A DNA stretch of 64,000 nt from assembly GCF_009728935.1 (NCBI RefSeq), contig NZ_CP034235.1, forward strand, positions 2,890,001 through 2,954,000, given 5' to 3'. The notes under the pieces were generated by a model. That model saw only the letters and a list, made by a program, of their open reading frames with translations, made no database searches and had not been told where the DNA came from. The position numbers and the translations under genes were made by a program. Origin of the DNA: Paenibacillus psychroresistens. GTDB taxonomy: Bacteria > Bacillota > Bacilli > Paenibacillales > NBRC-103111. Positions 8,688-17,133 of this stretch are shown here, piece by piece; within the stretch, counting starts at the first letter, position 1, and each line of letters begins with the position of its first letter.

Positions 8688-11600
8688 AACCGATTCAACT
8701 GACTTGGGCTGGGTTGCAAAGCTATCGCGAGAAGCAGGAAATTGATTTTACACTTCTGTGTGATGCAGGAGTTTTTGGGATATTTGGTCCAACAGGCAGC
8801 GGAAAGTCGACGATTTTGGATGCAATTACATTAGCTTTGTACGGTAAAGTAGAACGTGCAAGCAATGGGACGCAAGGTATTCTCAATCAATATGAGAATA
8901 ACCTTTCTGTGAGCTTTACCTTTGAATTGTCGCATGCCGAAGGTTCCAAGAAATATCGGGTGGAGCGTCAATTTAAGCGAGCAGCTGATGTATCTGTGAC
9001 GAATACTATCTGTCGATTGATACATATCCAAGCTGAGCAAGAAAGCATAGTTATAGCTGATAAGGCTGGCGAAGTAAATGCTCAAATTCACCAAATTTTA
9101 GGGCTTTCGATGCAAGATTTCTCGCGTGCAGTGATACTTCCTCAGGGCAAGTTTGCTGAATTCCTCTCACTGAAAGGCAGCGACCGTCGACAAATGCTGC
9201 AGCGCCTGTTTCATTTAGAACATTACGGTGATGTGTTAACAGCCAAAGTGAGCCAGAGAACCAAAGAAACGGATATATCGATTAAACAAATTTTAGCCGA
9301 GCAACAAGGGCTTGGTGATGCCTCAGAGCAAGCATTACAATCGACTAAGCTGCTATTAGAGGAAGCGGACAATACGGCGAAGCAGAAACGGATTGAGCTG
9401 CAGCAAGTATTGCAGCTATGGGAAGAAATCAAACAAACCCGAGCTTTGCAGCAAACGCAGCAAGAGCTTGAAGCTAATAAATTCAGCCTGCTTATTGAAG
9501 AACCAAGAATAGTTGAGCAAGAGCAGCAGTTGAAGTTAGCTGATCAGGCAGAACGAGTCAGGCATTTTTTACAGCAGTTTGAAGATACGGATAGACTAGC
9601 AAAGAAGCTTATCCTTGAACAAGATGAAATAGCTAAGCAGCACATTGAGGTCACAAACCAGACCGAAAGCATTGTTCAGCAGCATATTCTTGCCAAGAGC
9701 GAGCTATCTCTTCAGGACGCACCTCTGCAGGTTAAGTTAGAGCAGCTTAAGCAGGCTGTCCGTTTGGAACAGGAAATCGAAAAGGGGCTTTTACAAGAAA
9801 ATGAGCTAGCAGATAAGCTTGAGCTTTGCAAAGCTCAGATGGTGCTTTACCAGGAAGAATTGCTAAAAAAACAAGATACCCATACTCGAGCAATCAAAAA
9901 ACGAGATGATCTACAGGAGCAGCTAAAGTCATTAGAGATCAAATCGGAATACCGTCAAAACCTGCAAAATGCGCTACGCGATAAGCATGCATTGGATTCA
10001 ACCGAATCCAAAGTAATAGAGCTTGAGCAGCAAATGAGTACTAAACAACAGCAGCTAAATACAGAAAAATTGCGTGAAGCTGAAGTAACTTCATTGTTGA
10101 AAAACAATCAAGCAGGTTTAACTACATTAATGCATGCTATTAAAAGAAATACATTCAACCATTTGCAAACAGAGGCAGATTTGGAAGCCTTAAAAATAAA
10201 CACGACAAGTGCCATTGAAAAAATAAAAAGCACAGCAAAATCTGCTGAAATAGCGCATTATGCTTTGCATTTAGCTGATCAGCTTAAGGAGCTGCAGCCA
10301 TGCCCGGTGTGTGGATCAACAGAGCATCCAACACCTATTAAGGAATTAAATAGGGAATCAGCTTCTATGATTACTAGCGAGACTGAGCTAGAACGTCATG
10401 ATTTGTTGCTAACTAAAGTATTAAAGCTTCAGTTCAATCAAGAAAGACAAGCTATGCAGTATCAAGCACTAGAGCAGAAGCTAGTAGAATCACTCGCTTT
10501 TACTAACAATGGGGAAACTGCAGAGGCTGAGGTTGCTGCAGCCATGCCCTTAACTAATCAAACTCCAGAAGTATTGGACTCTATTGAGCTGCTCGAAATG
10601 GAGCATGAACGTTTATCCGAACAGCAGATACTAGCCGCTCAACAAATCACCCAGATTTCAGATGAGTTGAAGATAGCTCTGCAGAAAAAAGATCGCATCA
10701 TGCAGCATCAAATAGAGATTTCTGCACAAATACAAGCTATTCAAACGATGTACGTAACTTTAGAGGAGCAATTACTCAATTCTAAAAGCTCGCACAAACA
10801 ATTATTGGAGCAATGGCAATCGGTATATACGTCATTTACGCTTGAGAACATTCAGTTAGAAACTAGCAAGTTAAATCAACAGGATCTGGCCGCGGAACAA
10901 TTGCGCGTACGGGTGGAGCAAAGTATTCCTTTTATTGAAGAGAATTTAAAAGAAACACAACAAAAAATAATACAAGTCGCAGAGCTCGAAAAATCGAAGA
11001 TTCAATTAGAGACCGAGCATAGAGGCTCGCAAAGGTTGAATTTGGAACTGAAAAATCAATTTATGTCCCGTTGGGAGCAAGAAATAAAAGCTGGGGAATC
11101 TATAGCAGGGTACATTCAAGAAACGGAATTACTCTTGAAAAAGCTTCGTGAATCGGAGCAGGTAGCCCAGCAGCTAATGGAAAAATCGCAAAATGAACTG
11201 ATGCGGATAAACGACAAATATATAACCGTTCGCCAAGCAGTTGATTCAGCTAAGATGGCTTTTATTAAAGCGGAGCAGTTTTGGCAGGAAGCTCTAGCGA
11301 GAACTGAATTCGTTACTGCAGATGATGTGAAAAATGCGTATTTGACTAGTAATCAAATGGAAGTTTGGCAGCAAGAAGTGAAAAAACATCGCGAGCAAAT
11401 AGCTAGTATAACTGCAAAGCTCGCAGAACTGATAATTAAGCTAAACGGAAAGTCAGTTAGTGAAACGGTATGCTTGGATTCGGAGTTAATGGTGGCCGCA
11501 GCTAAGGAAATGGACGAAAAAGCCTTACAGGATCGTGCCAAAATCGAACGAGATCTCGAGCAGCTGCAATCCAAGCACATGCATTGGAAGGAATTGGAAC

Positions 11601-12136
11601 AAAATTTAAGTAAGCTGAAACAAGAATTTGCTGATTTAAGCAAGCTGCAAAGTGTGCTGCGTGGAAATGCTTTTGTTGAGTATATTGCAGAAGAACAATT
11701 GATCCAGGTATGTCGGATTGCTTCACAAAGACTAGGGCAGTTAACCAGACAGCGATATGCGTTAGAGGTTGATTCATCTGGTGGGTTTGTCATTCGAGAT
11801 GATGCTAATGGAGGAGTTAGAAGACCGGTAAGTACTTTGTCTGGCGGAGAAACCTTTTTAACATCGTTAGCTTTAGCATTGGCTCTGTCTGCACAAATCC
11901 AATTGAGCGGCCAGTATCCTTTGGAATTCTTTTTTCTAGACGAGGGATTCGGAACACTTGATCCTGAGTTGTTGGAAACGGTTGTCGAAGCATTAGAAAA
12001 GCTCCATATAGACAGCCTTACAGTGGGTATCATTAGTCATGTACCTGAGCTGAGATCACGGCTTCCCCGCAAGCTAATTGTTGAATCTGCTGAACCTGGA
12101 GGTAGAGGAAGTCGAGTATATATGGAAGGCTTATAA
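8684..12136 (+). CDS. sbcC: SbcC, Rad50-type SMC ATPase of SbcCD
   Basis: SMC-like ATPase of 1,150 residues that works with SbcD on hairpins and double-strand ends. Walker A (GPTGSGKST) is at 35-43, followed by a long Gln/Glu-rich coiled coil. The zinc hook CPVC is at 540-543, near the middle as expected, then comes a second coiled coil. The ABC signature LSGGETFLTSLALALALS is near 1051 and the Walker B FFFLDEGFGTLD near 1085. All parts needed for ATPase activity and hook dimerisation are visible. Start ATG overlaps the sbcD stop, so translation is coupled. The stop codon lies inside a 28-bp palindrome. Confidence 0.97.
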   Translation: MKPIQLTWAGLQSYREKQEIDFTLLCDAGVFGIFGPTGSGKSTILDAITLALYGKVERASNGTQGILNQYENNLSVSFTFELSHAEGSKKYRVERQFKRAADVSVTNTICRLIHIQAEQESIVIADKAGEVNAQIHQILGLSMQDFSRAVILPQGKFAEFLSLKGSDRRQMLQRLFHLEHYGDVLTAKVSQRTKETDISIKQILAEQQGLGDASEQALQSTKLLLEEADNTAKQKRIELQQVLQLWEEIKQTRALQQTQQELEANKFSLLIEEPRIVEQEQQLKLADQAERVRHFLQQFEDTDRLAKKLILEQDEIAKQHIEVTNQTESIVQQHILAKSELSLQDAPLQVKLEQLKQAVRLEQEIEKGLLQENELADKLELCKAQMVLYQEELLKKQDTHTRAIKKRDDLQEQLKSLEIKSEYRQNLQNALRDKHALDSTESKVIELEQQMSTKQQQLNTEKLREAEVTSLLKNNQAGLTTLMHAIKRNTFNHLQTEADLEALKINTTSAIEKIKSTAKSAEIAHYALHLADQLKELQPCPVCGSTEHPTPIKELNRESASMITSETELERHDLLLTKVLKLQFNQERQAMQYQALEQKLVESLAFTNNGETAEAEVAAAMPLTNQTPEVLDSIELLEMEHERLSEQQILAAQQITQISDELKIALQKKDRIMQHQIEISAQIQAIQTMYVTLEEQLLNSKSSHKQLLEQWQSVYTSFTLENIQLETSKLNQQDLAAEQLRVRVEQSIPFIEENLKETQQKIIQVAELEKSKIQLETEHRGSQRLNLELKNQFMSRWEQEIKAGESIAGYIQETELLLKKLRESEQVAQQLMEKSQNELMRINDKYITVRQAVDSAKMAFIKAEQFWQEALARTEFVTADDVKNAYLTSNQMEVWQQEVKKHREQIASITAKLAELIIKLNGKSVSETVCLDSELMVAAAKEMDEKALQDRAKIERDLEQLQSKHMHWKELEQNLSKLKQEFADLSKLQSVLRGNAFVEYIAEEQLIQVCRIASQRLGQLTRQRYALEVDSSGGFVIRDDANGGVRRPVSTLSGGETFLTSLALALALSAQIQLSGQYPLEFFFLDEGFGTLDPELLETVVEALEKLHIDSLTVGIISHVPELRSRLPRKLIVESAEPGGRGSRVYMEGL

Positions 12137-12147
12137 GCCTTCCATAT
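12120..12147. terminator. 28-bp perfect palindrome at the sbcC stop, likely bidirectional terminator
   Basis: A perfect inverted repeat centred between 12133 and 12134, with arms containing ATGGAAGGCTTA and TAAGCCTTCCAT. It spans the sbcC stop codon and lies between the convergent sbcC and GGDEF-EAL genes. The T-tract on either side is weak, so efficiency is uncertain. Confidence 0.5.
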
Positions 12148-12158
12148 TCTTTGCAACC

Positions 12159-13955
12159 TCAGTACCCGCCAACCGCAGCATCCGTGTGTTCAAGCTTAAA
12201 CCAATCCTGCAACGTTTTAGGCGTCATTGGCTTACCGAATAAAAAACCTTGAATTTCATCACAATTTTGTTCTTCTAAGAAATAAGCCTGATCCCACGTT
12301 TCTACGCCTTCTGCAGTTACATCTAGCTTGAGGGTATGAGCGAGTACAATGATGGCACGAACAATGGCAGCATCATCAGAATCACGGTTTTGAATACCTC
12401 TTATAAAGGATTGATCGATTTTGATAACGTCGATTGGGAATTTCTTTAGATAACTTAACGATGAATAACCTGTTCCAAAATCATCAATGGCGATAGTCAT
12501 ACCCATATCCTTGAGCACGCGCAGCATAAGAATCGACAAGTTAACATCCTGCATCGCTGCACTTTCTGTTATTTCTAACTCGAGCAAGGAAGGATCCATT
12601 TTGGTTTCTTTAAATACCTTGGTAATGACCTCGGGCAAATCTAATTGACGGAATTGACGAGGAGATAGATTAACACTGATTCTAAACAGTGGAAGTCCTA
12701 GGTCCGTCCATTTTTTACGCTGCATGCAAGCTTTTCTTAACACCAACTCACCAATTTCTACGATCAATCCGGTATCTTCTGCCAAAGAAATAAAATCTTT
12801 AGGGTGAATCATGCCTAGTTCAGGATGGACCCAACGAACTAAGGCTTCGACACAGACCAGCTCACGTGTTTTGGTGTTGATTCTGGGCTGATAGTAGATT
12901 ACAAACTCATCACGTTCAATGGCATGGCGCAGCATGGTTTCCATTTTCAGCCGTTCAATTCCTTCTTGATTTACCGAAGGGGTGTAGAACTGATAATTGT
13001 TTCGACCTTCATCTTTAGCACGGTACATAGCGGTATCAGCATTTTTCATTAAGGTATCTGCATCCCTGCCGTCTTCTGGATAAACGGAGATACCAATGCT
13101 TGCCGTAATATAGACTTCGTTATGATTAAGCGGAAAAGAAGATTTTAAGGTTTCAATGATTGCTTCGGATGTACGTGCAGCGACATCAGAAGTATCCATT
13201 TTGGGAATCAGAATAGTAAATTCATCGCCGCCCATCCGGGCTAGCATCGCATTCTTTGGGAGGACTTTCTTAATTCGCAAGGCTACTGTTTGCAATAATA
13301 CATCACCGGCAGCATGGCCCATGGTATCATTGACATATTTAAATTGATCAAGATCCAAGAAGAGAATACTGAGTCGGAAACCATTTTTAGAAGCATCTCT
13401 TAAAGAAGCCGTTAACTGATCCTTCATCATAAGACGGTTTGGAAGCTGAGTAAGTGCATCGTAGTAAGCCATTTTTTGCAAACGATCACTATTGCGCCCA
13501 ATAAATAACAAGCTCATAAGGATCCCGAAAGCAACCAGCATGGTATCCATGGAAAAAAAGTTGCCGCCTTGAACAAGTGTCAATATGTATATATTCCCTA
13601 GACCAAACATGCTTAAACAAAATGAAGGGAATATGCCTAGCTCCAAAGCATACAAAGGAACTAAGAATAATAATAGCCAGGTTGGATGAGCGTTTATCTC
13701 CCATTCTGGTAAAACATAAGTAAGATTATTAAGGATCACATCAACAAGCATCAAAAACCAATAAGTGTTCTTCTTAAGGTAAAGATAGAGGTTTTTTACA
13801 ATAAAGGCATGCCAAATGAGATAAAGCGACCAGAAAAAAGAAAGGAAGACAAGTAATAATTGAATCTTCTGATGATCTCGTTGGAATAAAGTAAATAATA
13901 CAATCGGAATAACTAAGTGACCAATAGCAAACATTTTATCGCTTCGATGATTCAT
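12159..13955 (-). CDS. Membrane GGDEF-EAL protein (cyclic-di-GMP turnover)
   Basis: A 598-residue protein with about five hydrophobic segments in the first 155 residues, then GGDEF and EAL domains. The diguanylate cyclase motif GGDEF is intact at 242-246. The EAL motif is intact at 370-372 and is followed by DDFGTGYSSL and EGVET, as in active phosphodiesterases. The inhibitory I-site (RxxD) expected just before GGDEF is absent (PKNA instead), so product inhibition may be lost. The N-terminal membrane part has no recognised sensor fold. GAGGTG lies 5 bases before the ATG. It is monocistronic and convergent with sbcC. The net direction of turnover cannot be read from sequence. Confidence 0.92.
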   Translation of the reverse strand: MNHRSDKMFAIGHLVIPIVLFTLFQRDHQKIQLLLVFLSFFWSLYLIWHAFIVKNLYLYLKKNTYWFLMLVDVILNNLTYVLPEWEINAHPTWLLLFLVPLYALELGIFPSFCLSMFGLGNIYILTLVQGGNFFSMDTMLVAFGILMSLLFIGRNSDRLQKMAYYDALTQLPNRLMMKDQLTASLRDASKNGFRLSILFLDLDQFKYVNDTMGHAAGDVLLQTVALRIKKVLPKNAMLARMGGDEFTILIPKMDTSDVAARTSEAIIETLKSSFPLNHNEVYITASIGISVYPEDGRDADTLMKNADTAMYRAKDEGRNNYQFYTPSVNQEGIERLKMETMLRHAIERDEFVIYYQPRINTKTRELVCVEALVRWVHPELGMIHPKDFISLAEDTGLIVEIGELVLRKACMQRKKWTDLGLPLFRISVNLSPRQFRQLDLPEVITKVFKETKMDPSLLELEITESAAMQDVNLSILMLRVLKDMGMTIAIDDFGTGYSSLSYLKKFPIDVIKIDQSFIRGIQNRDSDDAAIVRAIIVLAHTLKLDVTAEGVETWDQAYFLEEQNCDEIQGFLFGKPMTPKTLQDWFKLEHTDAAVGGY

Positions 13956-14081
13956 TGCAGCACCTCATAGGGTCATGTCTCGCGCATCCGGCTAACATAT
14001 TTTGTTAAATCATGCCTAATTTCTACATAAGTATACATGATTATTCATAATAACTCTATAAATTTACGCGAAAAACTAAGA

Positions 14082-15383
14082 TTAGCGCACTTCCTGAATG
14101 ATCATTTGCGCTACAGCTCTGGCACTAGAAAATGCCCGCTCCGCCAATTCACCTTTTCCGACGCAACCATCCCCACAAAAATAGAATGGAATATTCTCAA
14201 CTCGATTCGGTAATAAGTGGTTCTCAACAATGTTTTTGACACTGGATACCATCGCCTTTTTGGAAACGCGTTTAACTACAATGGCTTCACGCCAACCGGG
14301 GTAATGCTGGTCAAACATCATCTCCATTTGTGCAGTTTTTTGGTCTAGGTAGGATTTACGGACATCTTCATTGATAAATTGATTGCTTAGGTAAGCAATT
14401 CCTTGGAGCAGCTGTCCTCCTTCTGGAACTAAAGTATGATCGGTTGCCGAAACATCGCTGATAAACATTTTATTATCCATATCACTAATATAGTTAAAAG
14501 GTCGAGCTACTACTTCGCTTAAACCAACATCATAAACCATGACATCTGTAGAAGTGTTATCCTCATAAGGAGCTAAGAAGGGCTCCCAAGCCGTGTTTTT
14601 TAAGAGCTTAACGACTTGCTGGACGGGCATGGCAAAGATCACCTTATCGAACGAATAAGATTGCCCTTTGGTTTTCAGAATAAACTGTTTATCTGCATAA
14701 TTCAGGCTCTCGACACCTTCTTGGAGGGCAATTCTCCAGTTACCGCTTTGCTCAATTTTTTGCTTTAATTGATTTGTAATAACAGCCCAACTGCCTAGAA
14801 CATAATTAACAGGGCGATTGGAGAGAAATAAGTTTTGATAATAATCACTAATCGTTGTTCCGGAAACCTTGCGTGCATCTTCTGGTGTAATAAAAAAATT
14901 CGAGCATACCAAATGCTCCCAAAGCTCTTTAACATCATCATCGGCATTTGATTGTGCTAAGTAGTCGCCCAAGGTTTGAAAGTTTTTTAAGCTATGAATT
15001 TGTGCAATGATGGCAGTAATTTCACCGACAAAGCGTACCTTCTGCATGACATTCAGTAAATCAGTGCGCATTAAATTAACAAAATCAAGTGGAGCAGGAG
15101 TTAAGAAACCATTTTTAGAATACATGACTTGTCGTTTATCAACCTGCTTGCTGCTGAAGGATAAACCTAATTCTTTCTCTAATGTAGTAATTTTGTGGCG
15201 ATCTAAAGCATATATCGCATGTGCTCCATAATTTAAGGTAAAACCGGATTTTTCATAGGTAAATGCTCTCCCGCCTAGCTGTGGGCTGCGTTCAAAAAGT
15301 ATTCCCTCAATTGAGCTTTCTTCACTTAAATAAGCTGCAGTAGTTAAGCCTGCTAGGCCTCCACCAATAATAGCTACTTTCAT
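14082..15383 (-). CDS. FAD-dependent oxidoreductase (phytoene desaturase/HemY-like) from internal start
   Basis: Read from the internal ATG at 15383, this is a 433-residue flavoprotein starting MKVAIIGGGLAGLTTAAYL, the dinucleotide-binding GxGxxG motif at the very N-terminus. FERSPQLGGRAFTYEKSGFTLNYGAHAIY follows, and the C-terminal FAD motif is FYFCGDGCVGKGELAERAFSSARAVAQM. This is the layout of the amine oxidase, protoporphyrinogen oxidase and carotenoid desaturase superfamily. The substrate cannot be inferred, and no carotenoid or haem genes are adjacent. The start is set by the perfect AAGGAGGT 7 bases upstream and by the motif being at residue 4. See the longer frame for the fusion question. 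Confidence 0.7.
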   Translation of the reverse strand: MKVAIIGGGLAGLTTAAYLSEESSIEGILFERSPQLGGRAFTYEKSGFTLNYGAHAIYALDRHKITTLEKELGLSFSSKQVDKRQVMYSKNGFLTPAPLDFVNLMRTDLLNVMQKVRFVGEITAIIAQIHSLKNFQTLGDYLAQSNADDDVKELWEHLVCSNFFITPEDARKVSGTTISDYYQNLFLSNRPVNYVLGSWAVITNQLKQKIEQSGNWRIALQEGVESLNYADKQFILKTKGQSYSFDKVIFAMPVQQVVKLLKNTAWEPFLAPYEDNTSTDVMVYDVGLSEVVARPFNYISDMDNKMFISDVSATDHTLVPEGGQLLQGIAYLSNQFINEDVRKSYLDQKTAQMEMMFDQHYPGWREAIVVKRVSKKAMVSSVKNIVENHLLPNRVENIPFYFCGDGCVGKGELAERAFSSARAVAQMIIQEVR

Positions 15384-15983
15384 TTTTATAACCTCCTTAG
15401 TGCTTTGAGATACGTGTAGAGTCTCCGAAATGGACTGATTACGAATTCCTGCCCAAACCAAGGCAAGATTGTTGCGAACTCGATCGGGTAAATCATCTTG
15501 ATCGTGAACAGACCAAGCAACTACGCTGCCTAAATAGGCTGTAACTAAGAGCTCCGCTTTACGTGGATCGGGCAACCAGACCTGCAAGCTTTTAAATAAA
15601 TATTGGAATAAATCGTTGTCTGCAGTGAATAAAGTTTTGTTTTGCATAGAGAGAATCAGTAAGCTGCGAATCAGTTTATGGTATTTAGCAGTTATAGACG
15701 CTAAGTCTATAAATAGCCGATTGATGTGTCCTTCCAAAGATTCCACCTTGGATGTCGGCTGTCCGACCCAAGCCTGGATTAAATCCATTTGTTTGCGATT
15801 CACTTCAGCAGCAATGTCTTCTTTACTATTAAAGTAATGATAAAATGTTCCTTTAGAGGTGTTAGTGGCCTTAATAATGTCATCCACGGAAACATTCTCG
15901 AAGCCCTGCTCGATGAACATGCTTAAAGCGACATTAATTACATGATCTCGCTTTTTTTTGGTAGCTGCCCGCATAAAATTCAT
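14082..15983 (-). CDS. Single 633-codon frame: TetR-type regulator joined to FAD-dependent oxidoreductase
   Basis: Residues 1-200 are a TetR-family repressor with the usual helix-turn-helix (VSVDDIIKATNTSKGTFYHYFNSKEDI, about 27-53). From residue 201 a complete FAD-dependent oxidoreductase follows with no stop between. Just before codon 201 a perfect AAGGAGGT (15398-15391) stands 7 bases from ATG 15383, so the second domain can be made on its own. The frame may thus be two tightly joined genes whose first stop was lost, a true fusion, or a sequence error. The upstream region carries a TAGAC/GTCTA dyad that could be its operator. GGAGTG precedes the first ATG. Confidence 0.75.
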   Translation of the reverse strand: MNFMRAATKKKRDHVINVALSMFIEQGFENVSVDDIIKATNTSKGTFYHYFNSKEDIAAEVNRKQMDLIQAWVGQPTSKVESLEGHINRLFIDLASITAKYHKLIRSLLILSMQNKTLFTADNDLFQYLFKSLQVWLPDPRKAELLVTAYLGSVVAWSVHDQDDLPDRVRNNLALVWAGIRNQSISETLHVSQSTKEVIKMKVAIIGGGLAGLTTAAYLSEESSIEGILFERSPQLGGRAFTYEKSGFTLNYGAHAIYALDRHKITTLEKELGLSFSSKQVDKRQVMYSKNGFLTPAPLDFVNLMRTDLLNVMQKVRFVGEITAIIAQIHSLKNFQTLGDYLAQSNADDDVKELWEHLVCSNFFITPEDARKVSGTTISDYYQNLFLSNRPVNYVLGSWAVITNQLKQKIEQSGNWRIALQEGVESLNYADKQFILKTKGQSYSFDKVIFAMPVQQVVKLLKNTAWEPFLAPYEDNTSTDVMVYDVGLSEVVARPFNYISDMDNKMFISDVSATDHTLVPEGGQLLQGIAYLSNQFINEDVRKSYLDQKTAQMEMMFDQHYPGWREAIVVKRVSKKAMVSSVKNIVENHLLPNRVENIPFYFCGDGCVGKGELAERAFSSARAVAQMIIQEVR

Positions 15984-16032
15984 ACTTAATCACACTCCGT
16001 TCACTAATGGTTAAGCTTATTATATGACTTAT

Positions 16033-16047
16033 TAGACTAAAGGTCTA
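16033..16047. promoter_or_regulatory. Candidate TetR operator dyad
   Basis: TAGAC-TAAAG-GTCTA, an inverted repeat with 5-bp perfect arms, lies 50 bp upstream of the TetR start and between it and the divergent HIT gene. TAGAC/GTCTA half sites are common at TetR-family operators, so autoregulation is plausible. This is inference from position and symmetry. Confidence 0.4.
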
Positions 16048-16083
16048 TTATTTAATATCTTATATAATTTACTAACTATTTGA

Positions 16084-16113
16084 TTGGACTAAGCCATTAT
16101 TTTCAGTTAAAAT
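16084..16113 (+). promoter_or_regulatory. Sigma-A-type promoter of the HIT gene
   Basis: TTGGAC (16084-16089), an 18-bp spacer and TAAAAT (16108-16113) lie 31 bp before the HIT start codon, followed by the Shine-Dalgarno AGGAGG. Only the -10 is close to consensus. Confidence 0.4.
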
Positions 16114-16144
16114 ATAACAAAAGATCATATTAGGAGGTCATTCC

Positions 16145-16492
16145 ATGGACTGTTTATTTTGTAAAATAATTGCTGGGGCGATCCCATCGAAAAAAATCTA
16201 TGAAGATGATAATATACTTGTGTTCCATGATATCCAGCCCCTAGCTGCTGTACATGCCTTAATTATTCCCAAGAAACATATTGCATCCATGAATGAAGTT
16301 GAGAGCAATGACTGGGGTTTAATAGGGGATATCCATCGTGTGGCCCAGCTGATCGCTCGTGATTTAGGTATTGCAGAATCGGGTTATCGGCTTGTCAATA
16401 ATTGTGGTAAAGAGGGCGGACAAGTGGTGTACCATATTCATTATCACCTCTTAGGTGGAGAGCAATTGGAACCCCTTAAAAGTGCCCATTAA
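16145..16492 (+). CDS. HIT family (Hint-like) nucleotide-binding hydrolase
   Basis: A 115-residue histidine-triad protein. The triad H97-x-H99-x-H101 (VYHIHYHLLGG) is intact, the N-terminal CLFCKIIAG region carries the usual paired cysteines, and HALIIPKKHI is in place. Hint proteins cleave nucleoside phosphoramidates such as AMP-lysine; the cellular role in Firmicutes is not well defined. A strong AGGAGG precedes the ATG. It is divergent from the TetR/oxidoreductase frame and upstream of rpsU, whose own promoter starts 41 bp after the HIT stop. Length and motifs are normal. Confidence 0.93.
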   Translation: MDCLFCKIIAGAIPSKKIYEDDNILVFHDIQPLAAVHALIIPKKHIASMNEVESNDWGLIGDIHRVAQLIARDLGIAESGYRLVNNCGKEGGQVVYHIHYHLLGGEQLEPLKSAH

Positions 16493-16533
16493 GCAAAAAA
16501 AATCAATTTAATTTAATTGAGCAATCTGTAAGG

Positions 16534-16563
16534 TTGACACTCGCTTTATTTTTGGCTTATAAT
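16534..16563 (+). promoter_or_regulatory. Consensus sigma-A promoter of rpsU
   Basis: Perfect TTGACA (16534-16539) and perfect TATAAT (16558-16563) with an 18-bp spacer, 60 bp before the rpsU start. One of the best promoters in the window, fitting a ribosomal protein gene. Confidence 0.85.
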
Positions 16564-16622
16564 TAAGCTTGATTATCGTGTATTATTTTTAGGGACGGTT
16601 TTTTCGGAGGGAGGGAAATCTG

Positions 16623-16796
16623 GTGTCAGAAACAAAAGTACGTAAAAATGAAACTATTGATGCTGCGCTTCGTCGCTTTAAGCGTTCTATTGCTAAAGAT
16701 GGTGTGTTGGCTGAGGTTAAAAAACGCAAGCACTATGAGAAGCCTAGCGTTAAACGGAAGTTGAAATCCGAGGCTGCACGTAAAAGAAAGTTCTAG
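16623..16796 (+). CDS. rpsU: Ribosomal protein bS21
   Basis: A 57-residue, strongly basic small-subunit protein reading [19 protein letters not shown] at the start and ending in an Arg/Lys-rich tail (AARKRKF), typical bS21. It binds the 30S platform near the 3' end of 16S rRNA and assists initiation. The start is GTG at 16623, preceded by a GGAGGGAGGG purine run. It has its own consensus promoter. In related genomes rpsU is followed closely by yqeY; here 337 bases separate them, and that spacer is rich in hairpins. Confidence 0.97.
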   Translation: MSETKVRKNETIDAALRRFKRSIAKDGVLAEVKKRKHYEKPSVKRKLKSEAARKRKF

Positions 16797-17004
16797 AAGT
16801 CTTCATCGATGAGCTCCAAGTGAACGATTGATCCAGGATATCAAGCTCACAATGAAGAGTCATATATCCTTGTGGACTCTGCTTAATATACTAAATCGTG
16901 TAACCCAATAGCGCAGACTTTCCCTCGAGGATTTCGAAAAAGCAGGTCGGATGGTTTTGTCCGAGCTTTTAAAGGAAGATATAACTTTACAGAAGACTGC
17001 TGAT
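16797..17004 (+). other. Gene-free, hairpin-rich segment after rpsU (possible structured RNA)
   Basis: No coding sequence is convincing here. A nested hairpin pairs 16800-16806 with 16852-16858 (TCTTCAT/ATGAAGA) and 16810-16815 with 16844-16849 (TGAGCT/AGCTCA). A second pairs 16856-16861 with 16875-16880 (AGAGTC/GACTCT), overlapping the first by three bases. A third pairs TCGGA (16947-16951) with TCCGA (16960-16964). A strong intrinsic terminator follows at once. It is either a long rpsU 3' UTR or a small RNA processed from it; I see no promoter inside and recognise no known RNA family. Confidence 0.35.
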
Positions 17005-17041
17005 AAAAGCTACTTAAAGTCAAATTTAAGTAGCTTTTTTT
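17005..17041 (+). terminator. Strong intrinsic terminator
   Basis: 14-bp perfect stem (17005-17018 with 17025-17038; AAAAGCTACTTAAA and its complement), 6-base loop, T-run to 17041. It ends transcription from rpsU before yqeY. Confidence 0.9.
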
Positions 17042-17133
17042 GTTGCGTTTAGGAAGAATTTGGTGCAGTGCTAGCGAATTCAAATGAAAAACAGTACAAT
17101 GGGGCTTAATAACCTTTGGAGGGATTGAAAACG

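Noticed and set aside
11353..12033. 226-codon open frame on the minus strand inside sbcC
   Set aside because: It lies opposite the conserved ATPase end of sbcC, has no ribosome site, and its composition mirrors the sense codons.
16883..17083. 66-codon minus-strand frame after rpsU
   Set aside because: It runs through the terminator hairpin, has no ribosome site, and its residues are typical of a chance frame.
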